A DNA stretch of 64,000 nucleotides from the NCBI GenBank assembly GCA_022710725.1, contig JAKLGK010000010.1, positions 1 through 64,000 on the forward strand, in the 5' to 3' direction. This document shows, in pieces, positions 47,889 to 56,276 of this stretch. A model generated the notes under the pieces. It saw only the letters and a program-made list of their open reading frames with translations, was not told where the DNA came from and ran no database searches. The first letter of the stretch is position 1, and the number at the start of each line of letters is the position of its first letter. The DNA is from Verrucomicrobiota bacterium (GTDB taxonomy: Bacteria > Verrucomicrobiota > Kiritimatiellia > CAIQIC01 > JAGNIJ01). A program made the position numbers and the translations under genes.

Positions 47889-47963
47889 TGGAGGCGCGGA
47901 TCGGATTCGAACCGATGCATAGAGGTTTTGCAGACCTCCGCCTTACCACTTGGCTACCGCGCC
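47889..47963 (-). tRNA. tRNA-Cys (anticodon GCA)
   Basis: The minus strand starts GGCGCGG and ends CCGCGCC with discriminator T and an encoded CCA. The anticodon arm reads GGAGGTCTGCAAAACCTCT with GCA in the loop, and the T-arm is ATCGGTTCGAATCCGAT. With CCA it is 75 nt. It differs from the tRNA-Tyr and tRNA-Arg genes of the window, in which CCA is not encoded. Confidence 0.96.
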
Positions 47964-48035
47964 GACGGCCGGCCAAAGATGCATGGACAACATAGCAGAC
48001 GGGCGCTAGAATTCCAGCGAAAAGCGGGACGAGTC

Positions 48036-48710
48036 GTGATTCGAAGATCATACCTGTTGCGCCGGGAACTGGCCTGCGCCGCGGTGCTGGGCGGTTGGTG
48101 GGCCTCCGGTTGCCAGGCGCCGCCGGCCTCCGCCGTCAACTCGGAGCCGGAACAGCGGGTCGCGACGCTCCGGGTGCTGGGCGCCTCGCACGAGCTGCGC
48201 GAGGACCAGGTCTACCCGGCGCCGGAGACCCGCCATGTGCTGCGATGGAAGGCCGGCCGCTTCGAATGGCAGATCACGCTGGCCGATCGCGCGGAACCGT
48301 ACGCGGCCGTGCTCCTGCAGAGGCCGCTCGACCTGCGGCGCTACCGGCCGAAGTCGTACCTCCGATTCCGCATCCAGCCCGATGTCGCGGCCGCCGACCT
48401 GTACCTCGGCCTCGCCGACCGCCGCGCGGACGGGACCGATCCCGTGATGGTGATCCTGCCGCTGGCCCCATACCGGACCTGGCAGCGCAACGCGCTGGGG
48501 TATTACGCGATCCCGCTGAAAGCCTTCGGCGACCGCGGATGGGTCCTGGCTTCGAACCGGCAGAGGGCGCCGTCGCTCCACGCGGGCGCGATGGACTGGA
48601 GCCGGGTCGGTGAATTCCGGATCGGGACGCAGGGCCGGCCGGCATGGCGCAAACCGTTCGTCGTCAGCCGGTTCGAAATCGGCGTCAGCCCGCGCGTCTC
48701 CGAGGAGTGA
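48036..48710 (+). CDS. Putative lipoprotein with a jelly-roll-like domain
   Basis: The protein has 224 residues from GTG 48036. This start gives a lipoprotein signal, VIRRSYLLRR and then AAVLGGWWASGC, with Cys about residue 26; the lipobox ASGC lacks the usual Leu at -3. Starts further upstream would run through the tRNA-Cys gene. The mature part is beta-rich (FEWQITLADRAEPYAAVLLQ, SYLRFRIQPDVAAADLYLGL, RVGEFRIGTQGRPAW), like carbohydrate-binding or galactose-binding jelly rolls. No catalytic motif. It ends 9 bp from the convergent phosphohexomutase gene. Confidence 0.6.
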   Translation: MIRRSYLLRRELACAAVLGGWWASGCQAPPASAVNSEPEQRVATLRVLGASHELREDQVYPAPETRHVLRWKAGRFEWQITLADRAEPYAAVLLQRPLDLRRYRPKSYLRFRIQPDVAAADLYLGLADRRADGTDPVMVILPLAPYRTWQRNALGYYAIPLKAFGDRGWVLASNRQRAPSLHAGAMDWSRVGEFRIGTQGRPAWRKPFVVSRFEIGVSPRVSEE

Positions 48711-48719
48711 GGCCGCCGG

Positions 48720-50039
48720 TCAGCCGCGGATCACGGCGAGGACTTCATCGCGGTGCCGCGCCATGAGGTCCGCCGTTTTCGCCTCGAGGTTCAGGCGCAC
48801 CAGCGGCTCGGTGTTCGAGGCGCGGACGTTGAACCACCAGTCGTCGAATTCCACGCTCAACCCGTCCAGTTCGATCATCCGCCCGGCGGCATATTTCGCT
48901 CGCAGGCGGCCGATGACGCCCTTGACGTCGTGGACCTCGGAGTTGATCTCGCCGCTGGCGAAGTACCGGCGGATCGGCTTCACCAGTTCCGACAGCGGCC
49001 GGTCCGATTGGCTGACCAGGTTGGCGATATACAGGGCGGCCAGGGACGCGCTCTCGGTGTACCCGTTCTCGCGGAAGTAGTAGTGGCCCGAAAGTTCTCC
49101 CGCGAAGAGGGCCTTGGCCTCGCGCATCTGCGCCTTGATGAACGCGTGGCCCACGCGGGACATCATGGGCGTGCCCCCGTTTTCCTCGATGACCTCCTTC
49201 ACCGCCCAGCTGCTGCGCAGGTCGTAGAAGATCGGGCCCTTCTCGTGCTGGAGGATCGTCTCCGCGATCAGCGCCGTGGTGATGTCCATGGCGATGATGC
49301 CGCCCTTTTCGTCCACGAATCCGACGCGGTCCGCGTCGCCGTCGAACGCGATGCCGAAGTCGTAGCGGCCGGAGCGTATCCGGGCCTGGAGCGCCTCGAG
49401 GGTGTCGTGCTTGAGCGGGTTGGCCTCGTGGTTCGGGAAGGTGCCGTCGAGGGTGTCGAACAGCGGCTCGATCTCCATCAGGCCGTCCAGGACCTTGCCT
49501 TCGAGGATGCCCATGCCGTTGGCGTAGTCCACCACGACCTTGAGCGGCCGGCGGATCTCGGCGAACCCGCGGATGGTGGCGGCGTACTCGTCGAGGATCT
49601 CGTGGGTGCTGATCGCGCCGGGCCGCGCGGCGGCCGGGGCAAACGCGCCGGAGTGGAATATCCGCTCGATGTCGCCGATGCCGGTCTCGCCGCTGATCGG
49701 GATCGCTTTCTCCCGGCAGACCTTGAACCCGTTCCACTCGCCGGGGTTGTGCGAGGCGGTGATCATGATGCTGGCGTCCGCCCCGAGCCGGTTGTTCGCG
49801 AAATAGGACATCGGCGTCGAGCACATCCCGATGTCCACCACGTCCGCGCCCTGTTCGGTCAGGCCCCGCGCTAGCGCCTGGAAGAGCGGGGGGGAATGCG
49901 GCCGCATATCGCGGCCCACGACGACCTTGCGGCATTTCAGGAACGTGGCGAACGCCCGCCCGATGCGATAGGCCGTGTCCTCCGTCAGCGTGTTGCCGTA
50001 AATTCCCCGAATATCGTACGCCTTGAAAATGCCGGCCAT
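48720..50039 (-). CDS. manB: Phosphomannomutase/phosphoglucomutase
   Basis: The protein has 439 residues and belongs to the alpha-D-phosphohexomutase family, which interconverts hexose 6- and 1-phosphates through a phosphoserine. The active serine is Ser96 in MITASHNPGEWNG. The metal loop is AFDGDADRVGF, the sugar-specificity loop is GELSGHYYFRENGY, and the phosphate-binding loop is RASNTEPLVRL. GELSGHYYF is the type seen in bifunctional PMM/PGM enzymes such as AlgC and ManB. The product would feed GDP-mannose and surface polysaccharide, or link to glycogen through glucose 1-phosphate. It starts at ATG 50039 after a GGAAGGGG ribosome site and stands alone between convergent and same-strand neighbours. 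Confidence 0.95.
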   Translation of the reverse strand: MAGIFKAYDIRGIYGNTLTEDTAYRIGRAFATFLKCRKVVVGRDMRPHSPPLFQALARGLTEQGADVVDIGMCSTPMSYFANNRLGADASIMITASHNPGEWNGFKVCREKAIPISGETGIGDIERIFHSGAFAPAAARPGAISTHEILDEYAATIRGFAEIRRPLKVVVDYANGMGILEGKVLDGLMEIEPLFDTLDGTFPNHEANPLKHDTLEALQARIRSGRYDFGIAFDGDADRVGFVDEKGGIIAMDITTALIAETILQHEKGPIFYDLRSSWAVKEVIEENGGTPMMSRVGHAFIKAQMREAKALFAGELSGHYYFRENGYTESASLAALYIANLVSQSDRPLSELVKPIRRYFASGEINSEVHDVKGVIGRLRAKYAAGRMIELDGLSVEFDDWWFNVRASNTEPLVRLNLEAKTADLMARHRDEVLAVIRG

Positions 50040-50161
50040 CGAAATACCCCTTCCCCGAGTTGCTTTTTTTGCGGAGCCCGCAATGTACAGGGAGACGGCC
50101 TGCGGTTCAAGGGGTAAAGCACTGCGCCATAGACGGCTGACGTCCCGCCGGCGCGGGAAGG

Positions 50162-50677
50162 CTACTCGCAGCGGATGACGTAGAACCGGACGCGGTTCGT
50201 AGACGCGCTCACGTTGTGCCAGATCGTGGTCGTCGAACCCGCCAGCCCGGTCCCGACGACCGTTGTCACGGGATTCGTGATCGCGTGCGAACCGAGCATC
50301 AGGCCGCCCTCTTCATGGGTCACGTACTGCACCGAGTAGGTATTGCCGTTGATCACCATGAAGGTGACGGCCACGGTGCCGGTGCTCTGGGTCAGCTGCG
50401 TGATGGTCGGGTTGTAGAGCGTGCAGGAATCCTCGGACTTCCAGAACCCGTTCAGGAAGACCTGGTCCTGGTCGTTCGTGGCGAGGAGGGCGAGGCCGCC
50501 CTGGCCGAGCGTGCCGCCGAGCTTGACGTTGCCGCTTGAGGCGAAGGCCGCGCCGCCCGCGCCGACGGCCTCGTACTGGATTTCCGCGTGGCCGCCGACC
50601 CGGCCGCCGGCCGCCCACAGGACGGCCGGCAGCAGGCCGGACAGGAAAGCGGCGAGGAAGGAGAGGGTCTTGTTCAT
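50162..50677 (-). CDS. Small secreted protein ending in a YR-like tail
   Basis: The protein has 171 residues; ATG 50677 follows GAGGAGGG. The signal peptide covers residues 1-22. The mature chain contains GHAEIQYEAVGAGGAAFASS and QGGLALLATNDQDQVFLNGF with WKSED, a pattern I associate with secreted PVC proteins encoded together with beta-helix proteins. The last 65 residues are a beta-rich segment (TYSVQYVTHEEGGLML) ending RFYVIRCE, a divergent copy of the shared C-terminal module. The start is only 10 bp after the stop of the beta-helix gene, so the two are one operon and may be displayed together. Confidence 0.7.
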   Translation of the reverse strand: MNKTLSFLAAFLSGLLPAVLWAAGGRVGGHAEIQYEAVGAGGAAFASSGNVKLGGTLGQGGLALLATNDQDQVFLNGFWKSEDSCTLYNPTITQLTQSTGTVAVTFMVINGNTYSVQYVTHEEGGLMLGSHAITNPVTTVVGTGLAGSTTTIWHNVSASTNRVRFYVIRCE

Positions 50678-50687
50678 GACGCCCTCC

Positions 50688-52664
50688 TCAATCGCTCCAC
50701 GATGACGGCAGGACGGGGAAGGCACCCTGGTGCTCGGTGTTGTTGGAGGCATCCGCGCCGACGCCGGCGCCGGCCTGCGCCCAGCCGGGCGTCCCCGCCC
50801 CGCCGATGTTGTTGATCCGTCCGTACACGATGTTGTTGGCGTAATACTGGGGATGGGCGCTGATCCCCACGTGCCCGAGCACGGTATTCTGCACGAAGGC
50901 GATGGTCGTGCCGGCGGCGAACTGGTCGAGCACGGCGACCACGCTGGCCGGCGCGGGCGGCATGCCCCGGATGACATTGTGGCTGTACAGGTGGACCGGT
51001 ACAATCGGGCCGACCTCCCGGTCTTCTATGCAGATGCCCAGGGCCCCGTTGACGATCTGGCAGCCCACCACCTCGAAGTTGCCCACGCTCGGGTTGACCA
51101 GGAGCGTGCCCATGACGCCGGATTCGTTGTACAGCGAGGAATTGTACAGGGCCACGTTCTGGATGGTGTTCACGCCGTCGCCGACGGTGATGGCCGACCC
51201 GTCCATGGCGGAGGCGTAGCAGTCCTGCACTTCCACGTCGGGCCCGTAGATCGTGAGCCCGCGCTCGAACCGGCAGTTGTCGAACTTCACGTCCTCCCCG
51301 AGGTCCGCGGCGACGATGGCGGCGTTCTTCACGCAGAGGCTCTCCACCCGCTGCTTGCCCATGATGATCCGCGCCGGGCTCGACACGGTGAGCGTATCCA
51401 GTTGCGCGCGGCTTTGTCCGAGAATATGGATGTTCCCGGCGTTCATGTTCAGGCCGCCGTACGCGCCGGCGGCGATGACCAGCGCCACGGGGTCGTTGGT
51501 GAACGTTACGGCGGCGTAGTTGTAGCCGTTCTGGGGATTGTCGAAAGGCCGGTCGATATTGCCGGGCCCCCCCGGGGTGCCGTTGGTGGCCACGTAGATC
51601 ACGTGCTGGAAAGGCGGGATCGGCGCGAGCGTCTTCCAGCCGCCCGTGCCGAACACGGGCCGGGCGACCAGCCCCGTGCCGCCGTCCATCCAGAAGGTGC
51701 CGCGGATGCGGGCGGTATTATCCACGAAATTGGTGACCTCCCGACCCACCGCGATACGATCGTTGCCGATCCCGACGCCGGTGTTGTTACCGATCCCGAT
51801 AGTCCGGCCTGCGCTGCTGATGATCAGGTCGTTGTTCAGTCCGACGTTCATGACCAGCGTCCCCGTCATCGTGTCCCCGGTCACGTTCACGTAGCGCGAT
51901 TCCGCTTCGCCCTTGGTATAGAAGTTGTTGCTGGACGCCGTCCAGACCGGGTCCGCCTCCGCCGTCAGGTAGCCGGCCAGCGCGTGGTCGCCCCAGCCGA
52001 ACGCGGCGTTCCAATTGAGGACGTGGCCGGCCGTGATGCCCGCCGCCGCACTCGCGCCGAAGATCGGATCGGTTTCCGCGGTCAGGTAGCCGACGGAGGA
52101 GTGATCGCCCCAGCCGTAGGCGGCGTTCCAGTTCGAGATGTCGCTGGCCGTGACGCCGGCGGCGTCGCTGCTGCTGTAGACCGGATCGGTCTCCGTGAAG
52201 GCATTGGTTGCCGCGGCGATGAGTTCGTCCGCGTCGTACCCGTCGATCCTGTCCGAGTTGACCGCGTACGGCGCGCTCACCAACTTCTGCGCGGGCAGCA
52301 TTTCGTTGAAGGTCACCTGGTCCTCGCTGAACCAGATGCGCAGGTACAGGTCGTTGCCGTTCTGGAAGATATCGGGATCGATCGCCGTCATCGGCGCGGC
52401 GCCGAGGCGGACGTTGAAGACGCCGTTGTAGCAGTCGTTCGTCAGGTAGGTCGCCGGCTCGCCGCTGGCCGTGCCGTCGTGCGCCCAGTAGTTGACCGTG
52501 CCCGCGAGATCGTCGATCGCGTACTTGAAGTATCCCGGGCCCGTCAGCGGGATGTCGCTGACCAGGATCTTGCCCTGGTAATCCAGTTCCGCGGGCGGGT
52601 CAGCCAGGGCGCACAGGCCCAGCAGTCCGACAAGCAACAGGCCGGTTCCGAAAATGCGTTTCAT
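50688..52664 (-). CDS. Secreted right-handed beta-helix protein with tail-fibre-like repeats
   Basis: The protein has 658 residues; ATG 52664 follows GGAGGGG, and the signal peptide ends near residue 21 (LCALAD). Residues 22-140 are a beta domain containing ELDYQGKILVSDIPLTGPGY, often seen at the start of such proteins. Residues 150-250 hold two near-copies of a phage tail-fibre-like unit (WNAAYGWGDHSSVGYLTAET and WNAAFGWGDHALAGYLTAEA) and a third partial one. From about residue 350 comes a parallel beta-helix of the pectate-lyase/NosD fold (short turns such as DCYASAMDGSAITVGDG). It may bind or cleave a polysaccharide; no catalytic residues are certain. A palindrome lies in its 5' leader. 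Confidence 0.8.
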   Translation of the reverse strand: MKRIFGTGLLLVGLLGLCALADPPAELDYQGKILVSDIPLTGPGYFKYAIDDLAGTVNYWAHDGTASGEPATYLTNDCYNGVFNVRLGAAPMTAIDPDIFQNGNDLYLRIWFSEDQVTFNEMLPAQKLVSAPYAVNSDRIDGYDADELIAAATNAFTETDPVYSSSDAAGVTASDISNWNAAYGWGDHSSVGYLTAETDPIFGASAAAGITAGHVLNWNAAFGWGDHALAGYLTAEADPVWTASSNNFYTKGEAESRYVNVTGDTMTGTLVMNVGLNNDLIISSAGRTIGIGNNTGVGIGNDRIAVGREVTNFVDNTARIRGTFWMDGGTGLVARPVFGTGGWKTLAPIPPFQHVIYVATNGTPGGPGNIDRPFDNPQNGYNYAAVTFTNDPVALVIAAGAYGGLNMNAGNIHILGQSRAQLDTLTVSSPARIIMGKQRVESLCVKNAAIVAADLGEDVKFDNCRFERGLTIYGPDVEVQDCYASAMDGSAITVGDGVNTIQNVALYNSSLYNESGVMGTLLVNPSVGNFEVVGCQIVNGALGICIEDREVGPIVPVHLYSHNVIRGMPPAPASVVAVLDQFAAGTTIAFVQNTVLGHVGISAHPQYYANNIVYGRINNIGGAGTPGWAQAGAGVGADASNNTEHQGAFPVLPSSWSD

Positions 52665-52681
52665 GATCGACCCCTCCGTTT

Positions 52682-52696
52682 GTTGATTTTATCAAC
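52682..52696. promoter_or_regulatory. Perfect palindrome in the leader of the beta-helix operon
   Basis: GTTGATTTTATCAAC has 6-nt perfect arms and a 3-nt centre. It lies 18 nt upstream of the ATG at 52664 and within the shared region with the divergent peptidase gene. It looks like a small operator; the cognate regulator is unknown. Confidence 0.35.
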
Positions 52697-52803
52697 CGGG
52701 GTTTAAACGTACCCTCCGCCGCCGGGCCTGTTCAAACAAATATATTCCGCGCTTGCCGGATCGCCGGGCTTCGGGTCGAATATCCGCGAACGGAGGAACC
52801 ATC

Positions 52804-55800
52804 ATGAAGGCCGCCACGTGTTTCTGGATGGGAGCGCTGCTGCTTGCAGCGCCGGCAGCCGGCCGCGCGCAGGACATGCCGATCGGCGAGCGCATCCGGC
52901 GCGTCGAGAGCGCTCACTTCGTGGTCTATTACCAGGAATCCCTGGCCGACCGCGCGCCCGCGCTGGTCCGCGAGTGCGAGGCCGCCCATGCCGTGCTCTC
53001 CCCGATCTTCCGCTGGGCGCCCCGCGAGAAGGCGCAGGTTCTCTTCCACGACGGCTGGGACGAGCATAACGGCTGGGCCTTCACGATCCCGCGCGCGCGC
53101 CTGTCCTTCTTCGCCGCCGGGCCGTCGCCGTCCTCCATCTACGAGCCGGGCGGCTACCTGCGCAGCACGGTCTGGCACGAGTACACCCACGTGCTCATGC
53201 TCGACGCGAAGCACGGCTTCGGGAACTGGCTCGGCCGCGTGTTCGGGCGCTTCCTGCCGGAAATCGGCGACCCGGTCTCCACCCTCCTCTTCTACTTCGC
53301 CCTGCCGCCCGGCCTGACCGCGCCGAACTGGTTCCTTGAAGGAGCCTCGATCTGGTCCGAGACCGAGTTCACCCGCCAGGGCCGCGGCCGCCAGAGCCTC
53401 CCCAACATGGTCATGCGCATGGCGGTCGCCGACGGCCGCGCGCTCGATGCCCGGCAGTGGGAACTGGCGCATCCCGAGTGGCCCTACGGTGACGCCGCCT
53501 ACCTCTGGGGCGCCCGCGCCGTGCAGCGCGCGCAGGAGGACGCCGCGGGCCCGAAGGACCGGAGCGTCGTCGGCGAACTCGCCGACTCGGTCAGCCGCTC
53601 GTGGCCCTGGTTCTTCGACGACCGCGCCCGCCCGGTGACCGGCGAATCCTTCGCCGACCTCGCGCGCCGGGCGCTGGACGAGGAAACCCGCTACCAGCGG
53701 AAGCAGTTGGCGAAGCTGCGCGAAAAGCCGCTGACGGAGTTGAAAAAGCGGACGCCCGACCGCCTGCTCGTCTCGCAGCCGAAATTCTCCGCTGACGGGC
53801 AATCCATATTTTTTGCCGGCAACCGCGAGGCGGCGCGCGACGTGCTCTTTCGCTATGACCTGGAGTCCGGCCGGATTCAGCCGCTGAAACACGCCCGGGT
53901 CCAGGCCGGAATTTCCCGCCTGGCCGCCGCGGGCGACCGGTTGTACTACACGCGCCTGAACGTCCGCGGCCGGGACCGCATGTACAGCGAACTGCGCGCG
54001 ATGGACGCCGCCAGCGGCCGGACGCGGGCGGTCAGCGCGGCCGGCCGCTACCGCTTCCCCGCGATCAGCCCGGACGGGAAGAAGTTGGCCGCCGTCCGCG
54101 ACGAGGCCGCGGTCTGCCGGCTGGTCGAAGTTCCGCTGGCCTCCGCCGGCCGCCGGGACCGGGAGCGCGTCCTGGCCGAGGCGGAGCCGTTCAACATGCT
54201 CGTGGATCCCGTTTACTCGCCGGACGGGCAGTGGCTCGTCTTCGTGCAGGGGCGGGAAGGGGAATCCGAATTGCGCCGCGTAAACCTGGAAAGCGGCGAG
54301 GGTTCCACGCTGCTCCAGTGGCCGTGCATCGTCCTCGGGCCGGCGTTCCATCCCGACGGCAAGGAACTGGTCTTCAGCGCGGACCGGAGCGGCGTGTACA
54401 ATCTCTACCGTCTGCCGTTCAAGGCGGACGCGGAGCCCGAAATCCTGACACATGTCGAGGGCGGACTCTTCGAGCCGGCCTTCTCGCCGGATGGGACGAA
54501 GCTCGCCGCCGCGGCCTACGATTCGTACGGCTATTACCTGGCGGTTCTCGACTACGGGAACCTGAAACCGATCGCCGGGGCGCTGCCCACCATCCGGCGC
54601 GAGTGGCCTGCCGTCGCGGAAAACCAGCGCCGGCTGAAGGAGGCCGAAAAGGCGGCGCCGGAACCCGGCCCGGCCCGGCCGTACCGTTCGCTGCTGGAGG
54701 CGCGCCTGGACTACTGGACGCCGTGGGCCGCGGCGACGGAGGAGTCCGCGATGGGCGGCCTGGCGGCGCGCCTTTCCGATCCGGCCGGCTTCCAGTCGCT
54801 CTCCCTGCTGGGCGGGTACGACGGCGAGGAGGAGATACCCGTCGGCTCGGCCGTGTATTCCTACGCGGGAATGTATCCCGTTTTCACCGCGTTCGGGCTG
54901 CACTCGGCGGACACGTACCCCGACCTTGTCCGCGACACGGAGGGCCACCCGTACGACTACGAAGAGAAATCCGGCGCCGCCGGCCTGGCGATCACCGTGC
55001 CGTGGATCCGGGCGGATCGCGAGCTGGCCCTCACGCTGGGCTACCGTTATCTTGATCGCGAGGCGCTCGAATCCGGCGAGACCAACTATGCCGATCGCGC
55101 GCTGCTGACCACGAACCTGTTCGAGGGCGCCGAGGCCGCGCTGTTCGGCCAACTCGAATACTTCGATGGCACGGCGTTTCCGCGCAGCCACTCGGTCGAG
55201 GACGGGCGTTACATTTCCGGCGGGATCGAGTGGACCGACCGCGCGCTGGGCGGCGACCTCGACCGCGTTCGGTGGCTGGTCGCCTGGCTGGAATACTTCA
55301 CGCTGCCCTGGGGCGAGAATCACGTGCTGAAGATGGACGGCATCTACGGCGCGGGCTCGGGCGACGACACGGCGCAGGGCTTCTTCGGCGTGGGCGGGTT
55401 GGGGGACATCGTGGAAAACTCCACGCCCGGCCTCGCGCGAACCCTCGCCCTGCGCGGGTACGAGCCCAACACGCAGGTCGGCCGGCAGGCCACCCGCGCG
55501 ATCACGGCCTGGCGATTCCCTCTCTGCCGCGTCTACAAGGGCATGAGCGCGACGAAACCCGTGTACCGGCAGCAGCTCTTCGGCGAGTTGTTCTGGGACC
55601 TGGGCATGGCCTGGGACGGCGAGCCTCCCGGCCAGCCGGAAAACGACTGGCTCAACAGCGTAGGGCTCGAACTCAATTACTCGATGACGCTCCTGCGCTT
55701 CCTGGATGTCGCTCCCGGCCTCGGCGTGGTCTACGCCTTCGACCGCGAGCCGTCGGACGAGCGGGCGCAGGCTTATATATCCCTGAAATCCGCTGTAAAT

Positions 55801-55806
55801 TTCTAG
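52804..55806 (+). CDS. HExxH metallopeptidase fused to TolB-like propeller and outer-membrane barrel
   Basis: The protein has 1000 residues; ATG 52804 follows GGAGG, and the signal peptide ends at residue 23. The N-terminal domain has the zinc motif HEYTH (His125, Glu126, His129) and a likely third ligand Glu179 in WFLEGASIW, the gluzincin pattern with a long spacer. Residues about 320-585 contain five or more TolB/PD40 blades (QPKFSADGQSIFFAG, VDPVYSPDGQWLVFVQG, LGPAFHPDGKELVFSAD). Residues about 630-1000 are amphipathic strands ending in Asn-Phe (SLKSAVNF), which fits an Omp85/D15-type beta-barrel with a C-terminal Phe. It would lie in the outer membrane with peptidase and propeller in the periplasm or outside. 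Its operon partner is the ModE-like gene 7 bp downstream. Confidence 0.85.
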   Translation: MKAATCFWMGALLLAAPAAGRAQDMPIGERIRRVESAHFVVYYQESLADRAPALVRECEAAHAVLSPIFRWAPREKAQVLFHDGWDEHNGWAFTIPRARLSFFAAGPSPSSIYEPGGYLRSTVWHEYTHVLMLDAKHGFGNWLGRVFGRFLPEIGDPVSTLLFYFALPPGLTAPNWFLEGASIWSETEFTRQGRGRQSLPNMVMRMAVADGRALDARQWELAHPEWPYGDAAYLWGARAVQRAQEDAAGPKDRSVVGELADSVSRSWPWFFDDRARPVTGESFADLARRALDEETRYQRKQLAKLREKPLTELKKRTPDRLLVSQPKFSADGQSIFFAGNREAARDVLFRYDLESGRIQPLKHARVQAGISRLAAAGDRLYYTRLNVRGRDRMYSELRAMDAASGRTRAVSAAGRYRFPAISPDGKKLAAVRDEAAVCRLVEVPLASAGRRDRERVLAEAEPFNMLVDPVYSPDGQWLVFVQGREGESELRRVNLESGEGSTLLQWPCIVLGPAFHPDGKELVFSADRSGVYNLYRLPFKADAEPEILTHVEGGLFEPAFSPDGTKLAAAAYDSYGYYLAVLDYGNLKPIAGALPTIRREWPAVAENQRRLKEAEKAAPEPGPARPYRSLLEARLDYWTPWAAATEESAMGGLAARLSDPAGFQSLSLLGGYDGEEEIPVGSAVYSYAGMYPVFTAFGLHSADTYPDLVRDTEGHPYDYEEKSGAAGLAITVPWIRADRELALTLGYRYLDREALESGETNYADRALLTTNLFEGAEAALFGQLEYFDGTAFPRSHSVEDGRYISGGIEWTDRALGGDLDRVRWLVAWLEYFTLPWGENHVLKMDGIYGAGSGDDTAQGFFGVGGLGDIVENSTPGLARTLALRGYEPNTQVGRQATRAITAWRFPLCRVYKGMSATKPVYRQQLFGELFWDLGMAWDGEPPGQPENDWLNSVGLELNYSMTLLRFLDVAPGLGVVYAFDREPSDERAQAYISLKSAVNF

Positions 55807-55813
55807 GTGCGCC

Positions 55814-56194
55814 ATGACGACCAAACGACACACGCTGAAAAAAATATTCGGGCAGCCGGAAGCCAGGCCGCGCCTGCGGCTGATCTGCGCGACGATCGGG
55901 CCGGGCAAGGCGCACCTGTTGCAGTTGATCGCCGAAACGCAGTCCGTCAGCGAGGCCGCCCGCCGAATGGGCATCGGGTACAAGCAGGCCTGGCAGATGG
56001 TCGCGGAAATGAACGCGGTCTTCCGCGGCCCCCTCGTGGAATCCATCTCGGGCGGCGCCCGGGGCGGCGGCTCGCGGCTGTCCGTCGACGGGCGGAAAGT
56101 CCTGGTCCTCTATACCTCGATCCAGGAGCGATGCGACACGGCCGCCGGCCGCGAGATGCGCGAGCTGTACCGGTTGCTCAAGACGGGCGTGTGA
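55814..56194 (+). CDS. ModE-type winged-helix transcriptional regulator (DNA-binding domain only)
   Basis: The protein has 126 residues and matches the N-terminal LysR-like winged helix of ModE: GKAHLLQLIAETQSVSEAAR, RMGIGYKQAWQMVAEMN and GGARGGGSRLSVDGRKVLVLY. ModE represses molybdate uptake when its two TOBE domains bind molybdate. Those domains are absent here, so this single-domain type may sense nothing itself or respond differently. It starts 7 bp after the peptidase-barrel gene and is surely co-transcribed with it. No molybdate transport genes are in the window, so the regulon is unclear. Confidence 0.88.
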   Translation: MTTKRHTLKKIFGQPEARPRLRLICATIGPGKAHLLQLIAETQSVSEAARRMGIGYKQAWQMVAEMNAVFRGPLVESISGGARGGGSRLSVDGRKVLVLYTSIQERCDTAAGREMRELYRLLKTGV

Positions 56195-56276
56195 CAACGC
56201 CCCTTGGAGCACCGGAGGGCGGCGCGTCGTCGCCGCCTCGTTTTCGGCGCCGACAACACGGCGCCCTCCCTTAAGA

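Noticed and set aside
47793..48035. Upstream extension of the lipoprotein gene
   Set aside because: The in-frame extension runs through the tRNA-Cys gene; the GTG at 48036 gives a proper lipoprotein signal.
52732..56046. A 1104-codon minus-strand frame
   Set aside because: Antisense to the peptidase-barrel gene and the ModE-like gene, both of which have clear motifs.
55814..56194. Molybdate-responsive regulator ModE in the full sense
   Set aside because: Only the winged-helix domain is present, without TOBE domains, and no mod transport genes are in the window.
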